Shown: in pieces, positions 61,147-64,000 of the stretch
Numbering within the stretch: the first letter of the stretch is position 1
Layout of the letters: the number at the start of each line of letters is the position of its first letter
NCBI RefSeq assembly: GCF_036245645.1
Contig: NZ_BTPE01000003.1
Coordinates: forward strand, 124,001-188,000
DNA: 64,000 nucleotides
Source of the DNA: Algoriphagus taiwanensis
GTDB taxonomy: Bacteria; Bacteroidota; Bacteroidia; Cytophagales; Cyclobacteriaceae
Reading direction: 5' to 3'
The notes under the pieces: generated by a model
Told to the model about the DNA's origin: nothing
Database searches by the model: none
Seen by the model: only the letters and a program-made list of their open reading frames with translations
Position numbers and translations under genes: made by a program

Positions 61147-62169
61147 ATGTTCCCATCCAAACTCCCTTTCTTTCTTGTTTTCCTGATATTCATCAGCGGT
61201 TCTGCCATGGCCCAGGATGAAGACATTTTTGGAATCAGTACCAAAGCAAAGAATCCCAAAAGTGAATCCGGGGTAGGCAATGCTTTCAGAAATGTGATCG
61301 AGCAGTTTGCTTTTGAATTTTCTACAGGAGCGGCTTATCATCAGACAGGGATGAGCTTTTACTCAGAAAATCCGAGCCTTTATCCTTTGACCCAGTTTCA
61401 AAATTTTGATAATCCACTGGACATCAGTCCGGAAAGCCCTTTGGAAATGAGTTCCAATGATTGGATTTTCCCATTGGTAAATGGAGGGGTGAGAATTAAT
61501 CTTTTTAACCTCCTTACCATCGGTGGAGGATATGGGATGGAGTGGGGTAATTTATCTCCTATGAGGGGTGGAGACTTTGAGTTTCCTTTTGAAGGAGCTA
61601 CGTATCAGATTTCCAAAACCTATGGCACAGTCGGTTTAGTACTCTACGATGCCAAAAGAAGACAAGGCTTTTTGAAAATGAGATATAGAAAATACAGCTC
61701 AAACAATTTGTACATGCAGTCTGAGTTGAGGCAAAGAGCCCGTCAGATTTATCCTTGGCGGTTTATTTTGGAGGGGGAATTTGGCCAACTTAAATTAAAA
61801 AATGCCTATGATCCTGCTCTAGACCTGCCCAATCAACCCTACGAACCTAGATTGGCGGTGTCCGAAGATCCCTATTTCGGAGTAGGATTGAGGGTAGAGC
61901 GAGATTTTTCTGAATATACCAAGCTATTTATAAAAGGGGGAGGAGAGTTTCGATCCTTTACTTATGCTTCTTCTGATTTTTCCGAATTTCAGGAAATCAA
62001 CCAGTCTGTTTATTCGATGCAATTGGGTTTGGCTATACGAATCCCTGGAACTAAGCGATGCAAAGTGCAGGGATGCGGAGTGGTGATGAAGCACATGCAT
62101 GATGGAATCGAATATAGAGGAAGCTCAATTTTCAATCTTCAAAATCGAAAAGTTGGTCAATGGTATTGA
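61147..62169 (+). CDS. Secreted, probably outer-membrane protein of unknown function
   Basis: 340 residues with a signal peptide (1-22, ending SAMAQ). The mature part has alternating beta strands with Gly and aromatics (FEFSTGAAYHQTGMSFYSE, LTIGGGYGMEWGNLSP, YGTVGLVLYD, YSMQLGLAIRIPG), as a barrel would. No family is recognised. It contains a Cys pair near the end (CKVQGCGVV). It ends 94 bp before gyrA; the gap holds a gyrA promoter region but no clear terminator. Confidence 0.75.
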   Translation: MFPSKLPFFLVFLIFISGSAMAQDEDIFGISTKAKNPKSESGVGNAFRNVIEQFAFEFSTGAAYHQTGMSFYSENPSLYPLTQFQNFDNPLDISPESPLEMSSNDWIFPLVNGGVRINLFNLLTIGGGYGMEWGNLSPMRGGDFEFPFEGATYQISKTYGTVGLVLYDAKRRQGFLKMRYRKYSSNNLYMQSELRQRARQIYPWRFILEGEFGQLKLKNAYDPALDLPNQPYEPRLAVSEDPYFGVGLRVERDFSEYTKLFIKGGGEFRSFTYASSDFSEFQEINQSVYSMQLGLAIRIPGTKRCKVQGCGVVMKHMHDGIEYRGSSIFNLQNRKVGQWY

Positions 62170-62263
62170 CGGAATAATATCCGTTTTACTTTGAATCCGA
62201 GGTTTCAAAAGCCTTCTCTTTTTGCTATCTTGCGGCTTAATTTGACCCGCGAAAAAGCAATTT

Positions 62264-64000
62264 ATGGCCCAAGGAGAAAACGAGAACATCATCCCGATTA
62301 ATATTGAAGAGGAAATGCGTGGTGCCTACATCGATTATTCGATGTCGGTTATTGTTTCAAGAGCGCTTCCTGATGTCCGTGACGGACTCAAACCAGTTCA
62401 CCGAAGAATTCTATTCGGAATGCAGGAACTGGGAGTTTTACACAACAAGCCTTATAAAAAATCTGCCAGAATCGTAGGGGAAGTACTGGGTAAGTACCAT
62501 CCCCATGGTGACTCTGCTGTCTATGACACCATGGTCAGAATGGCCCAAGAGTGGTCACTCAGATATCCTATGGTCGATGGACAAGGTAACTTTGGGTCTA
62601 TTGATGGAGATAATCCAGCTGCGATGCGATATACCGAAGCAAGGCTGAGAAGAATTGCTGAGGAAATGCTGGTGGATATCAACAAAGAAACTGTTGATTT
62701 TCAGTTCAATTTTGACGATTCACTCAAGGAACCAACCGTTCTTCCTGCCAAAGTCCCTGCTTTGCTACTCAATGGTGCATCGGGAATTGCCGTAGGTATG
62801 GCGACAAATATGGCCCCTCACAATTTGGGTGAAGTGATCGACGGCATCGTTGCCTACATCGATAATCGTGATATTACTGTATCCGAATTGATGCAGCATG
62901 TAACTGCACCAGATTTCCCAACAGGAGGAATTATCTATGGTTACAATGGGGTAAAAGCTGCTTTTGAAACCGGCAGAGGCCGAATAGTAGTAAGAGGAAA
63001 AGCCAACATCGAAACCAAGGATGGAGGTAACCGGGAGATGATTGTAATCACCGAGATTCCTTACATGGTCAACAAGGCCAACATGGTCGAGAAAACCGCT
63101 CAACTCATCAATGAGAAGAAAATTGATGGGATTTCGGCGATTAGGGATGAGTCCGATCGATCAGGGATGCGGATTGTCTATGAACTCAAAAGGGATGCTG
63201 TGCCTAGCGTAGTATTGAATAATCTTTACAAGCAAACTCAGCTACAGACCTCATTCTCAGTCAATAATGTCGCCTTGGTAAAAGGCAGACCACAAACCCT
63301 GAACTTGAAGGACTTGATCTCACACTATGTCAGTCACAGACACGAGGTGGTGGTCAGAAGGACGGAATACGAACTCAAAGAAGCAGAAAAGAGAGCTCAT
63401 ATTCTTCAAGGATATTTGATTGCTTTGGATCATTTGGATGAAGTGATTGCCTTAATCAGAAACTCTGCAGATCCCGAGACAGCCAGAAATGGCTTGATGG
63501 AACGCTTTGAATTAAGTGAAATTCAAGCTCGTGCTATTTTGGATATGCGATTGCAGCGTCTCACTGGAATGGAGCGCGAAAAAATCGTTCAGGAGTACAA
63601 GGAAATCATGGCTTTGATCGAGGAATTGAAAGAGATTCTTGCAAACGAGGACAAGCGAATGGAGATCATCAAAACCGAGCTTTTGGAAATGAGAGGTCGC
63701 TATGCTGATGATCGACGAACTGAAATTGAGCACAATGCGGAAGATTTCAGCTACGAGGACATGATTCCAAATGAAGAGGTAGTAATCACAGTTTCCCATC
63801 AGGGATATGTGAAACGAACAGCCCTTACTGAGTACAGGACCCAAGGTCGAGGTGGAGTCGGGTCGAGAGGTGTGAGCACCAAGGATGATGACTGGACAGA
63901 GTACCTCTTCACTGCTTCCACTCACAATTATCTGTTGATATTTACTGACAAGGGTAAATTATTCTGGCTCAAAACCTATGCTATTCCGGAAGGATCCAAA
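62264..64000 (+). CDS. gyrA: DNA gyrase subunit A, N-terminal 579 residues
   Basis: Starts at the ATG at 62264 (MAQGENENIIPINIEEEMRG) and runs off the right edge in frame. Blocks: YIDYSMSVIVSRALPDVRDGLKPVH, YHPHGDSAVYDTMVRMAQ (quinolone-resistance region), and the catalytic Y123 in AAMRYTEARL, which forms the phosphotyrosine link to DNA. The tower and the start of the beta-pinwheel (HNYLLIFTDKGKLFWL) are present; the GyrA box would be expected near GRGGVGSRG, which sits at about residue 530. The stop codon lies outside the window. A weak promoter-like TATCTTGC lies 37 bp before the ATG. Confidence 0.98.
   Translation, partial: MAQGENENIIPINIEEEMRGAYIDYSMSVIVSRALPDVRDGLKPVHRRILFGMQELGVLHNKPYKKSARIVGEVLGKYHPHGDSAVYDTMVRMAQEWSLRYPMVDGQGNFGSIDGDNPAAMRYTEARLRRIAEEMLVDINKETVDFQFNFDDSLKEPTVLPAKVPALLLNGASGIAVGMATNMAPHNLGEVIDGIVAYIDNRDITVSELMQHVTAPDFPTGGIIYGYNGVKAAFETGRGRIVVRGKANIETKDGGNREMIVITEIPYMVNKANMVEKTAQLINEKKIDGISAIRDESDRSGMRIVYELKRDAVPSVVLNNLYKQTQLQTSFSVNNVALVKGRPQTLNLKDLISHYVSHRHEVVVRRTEYELKEAEKRAHILQGYLIALDHLDEVIALIRNSADPETARNGLMERFELSEIQARAILDMRLQRLTGMEREKIVQEYKEIMALIEELKEILANEDKRMEIIKTELLEMRGRYADDRRTEIEHNAEDFSYEDMIPNEEVVITVSHQGYVKRTALTEYRTQGRGGVGSRGVSTKDDDWTEYLFTASTHNYLLIFTDKGKLFWLKTYAIPEGSK

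Noticed and set aside
1..64000. CRISPR array
   Set aside because: No regularly spaced direct repeats with unique spacers were seen; repeats found are palindromes, a tRNA block and AT-rich tracts.

Overview
The window looks like a chromosome segment of a Bacteroidota bacterium, most likely order Cytophagales (Cyclobacteriaceae or Algoriphagus-like). This rests on four signs. Clear promoters follow the Bacteroidota pattern (TTG or TTTG, 18-20 bases, then TAnnTTTG). Shine-Dalgarno sequences are not prominent. A secreted subtilase ends in a type IX secretion sorting domain. Many proteins belong to families typical of the phylum (DUF6909, PmoA/DUF6807, YaiO barrels, exported Gfo/Idh/MocA proteins). 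The genus is an inference.

Layout. 1-225: start of an exported amidohydrolase leaving the window. 452-6335: a tight envelope-glycan operon (single-domain response regulator, membrane HEAT protein, processive GT2 synthase, TPR/YaiO outer-membrane barrel, anchored protein of unknown function), met tail to tail by an LTA-synthase-like phosphatase/transferase (6341-8347). 8424-11824: methyltransferase, DUF3253, msrA and a large DUF6909 protein with a nucleoside-phosphorylase-like end. 11823-13203: a patchwork of AT-rich repeats, palindromes, hairpins and a cassette-like lipoprotein gene. 13204-15521: M20 amidohydrolase and a NagB-family sugar isomerase. 15632-16107: two tRNA-Asp genes, a decayed third copy carrying palindromes, two terminators and a promoter.

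16205-25362: accA; a lipid group (MBL hydrolase, patatin, PlsC); a 136-bp MITE-like element; then leftward genes ATP-grasp, leucyl aminopeptidase, esterase with a CBM48-like domain, and aceK. A candidate small RNA lies in the divergent gap 25363-25873. 25874-29062: lipoprotein, CoA-type NUDIX, DUF819, small 2Fe-2S ferredoxin, YbjQ. 29263-34941: a 1433-residue hybrid sensor kinase and an outer-membrane-like protein.

34995-39938: a methionine operon read from a TAnnTTTG promoter through a SAM-I riboswitch into a split methionine synthase (two overlapping genes) and metF, closed by a terminator. 40005-46209: HMG-CoA-lyase-like enzyme, PepSY protein, Uma2 nuclease, dprA with a MerR regulator whose promoter overlaps tandem palindromes, rsmE, and a DEAD-box helicase with a long leader. 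46642-54140: serine hydrolase, phytoene-desaturase-like oxidoreductase, and an exported carbohydrate group (ThuA, PmoA-like, two Gfo/Idh/MocA proteins). 54202-64000: DUF2867 SDR, aldo/keto reductase, a TrpF-like barrel without catalytic residues, lipoprotein plus T9SS subtilase, rpe, two secreted proteins and the 5' part of gyrA.

The best candidates for little-described biology are the envelope-glycan operon, the small RNA at about 25541-25622, the palindrome-bearing tRNA-Asp pseudogene, and the DUF6909 protein.
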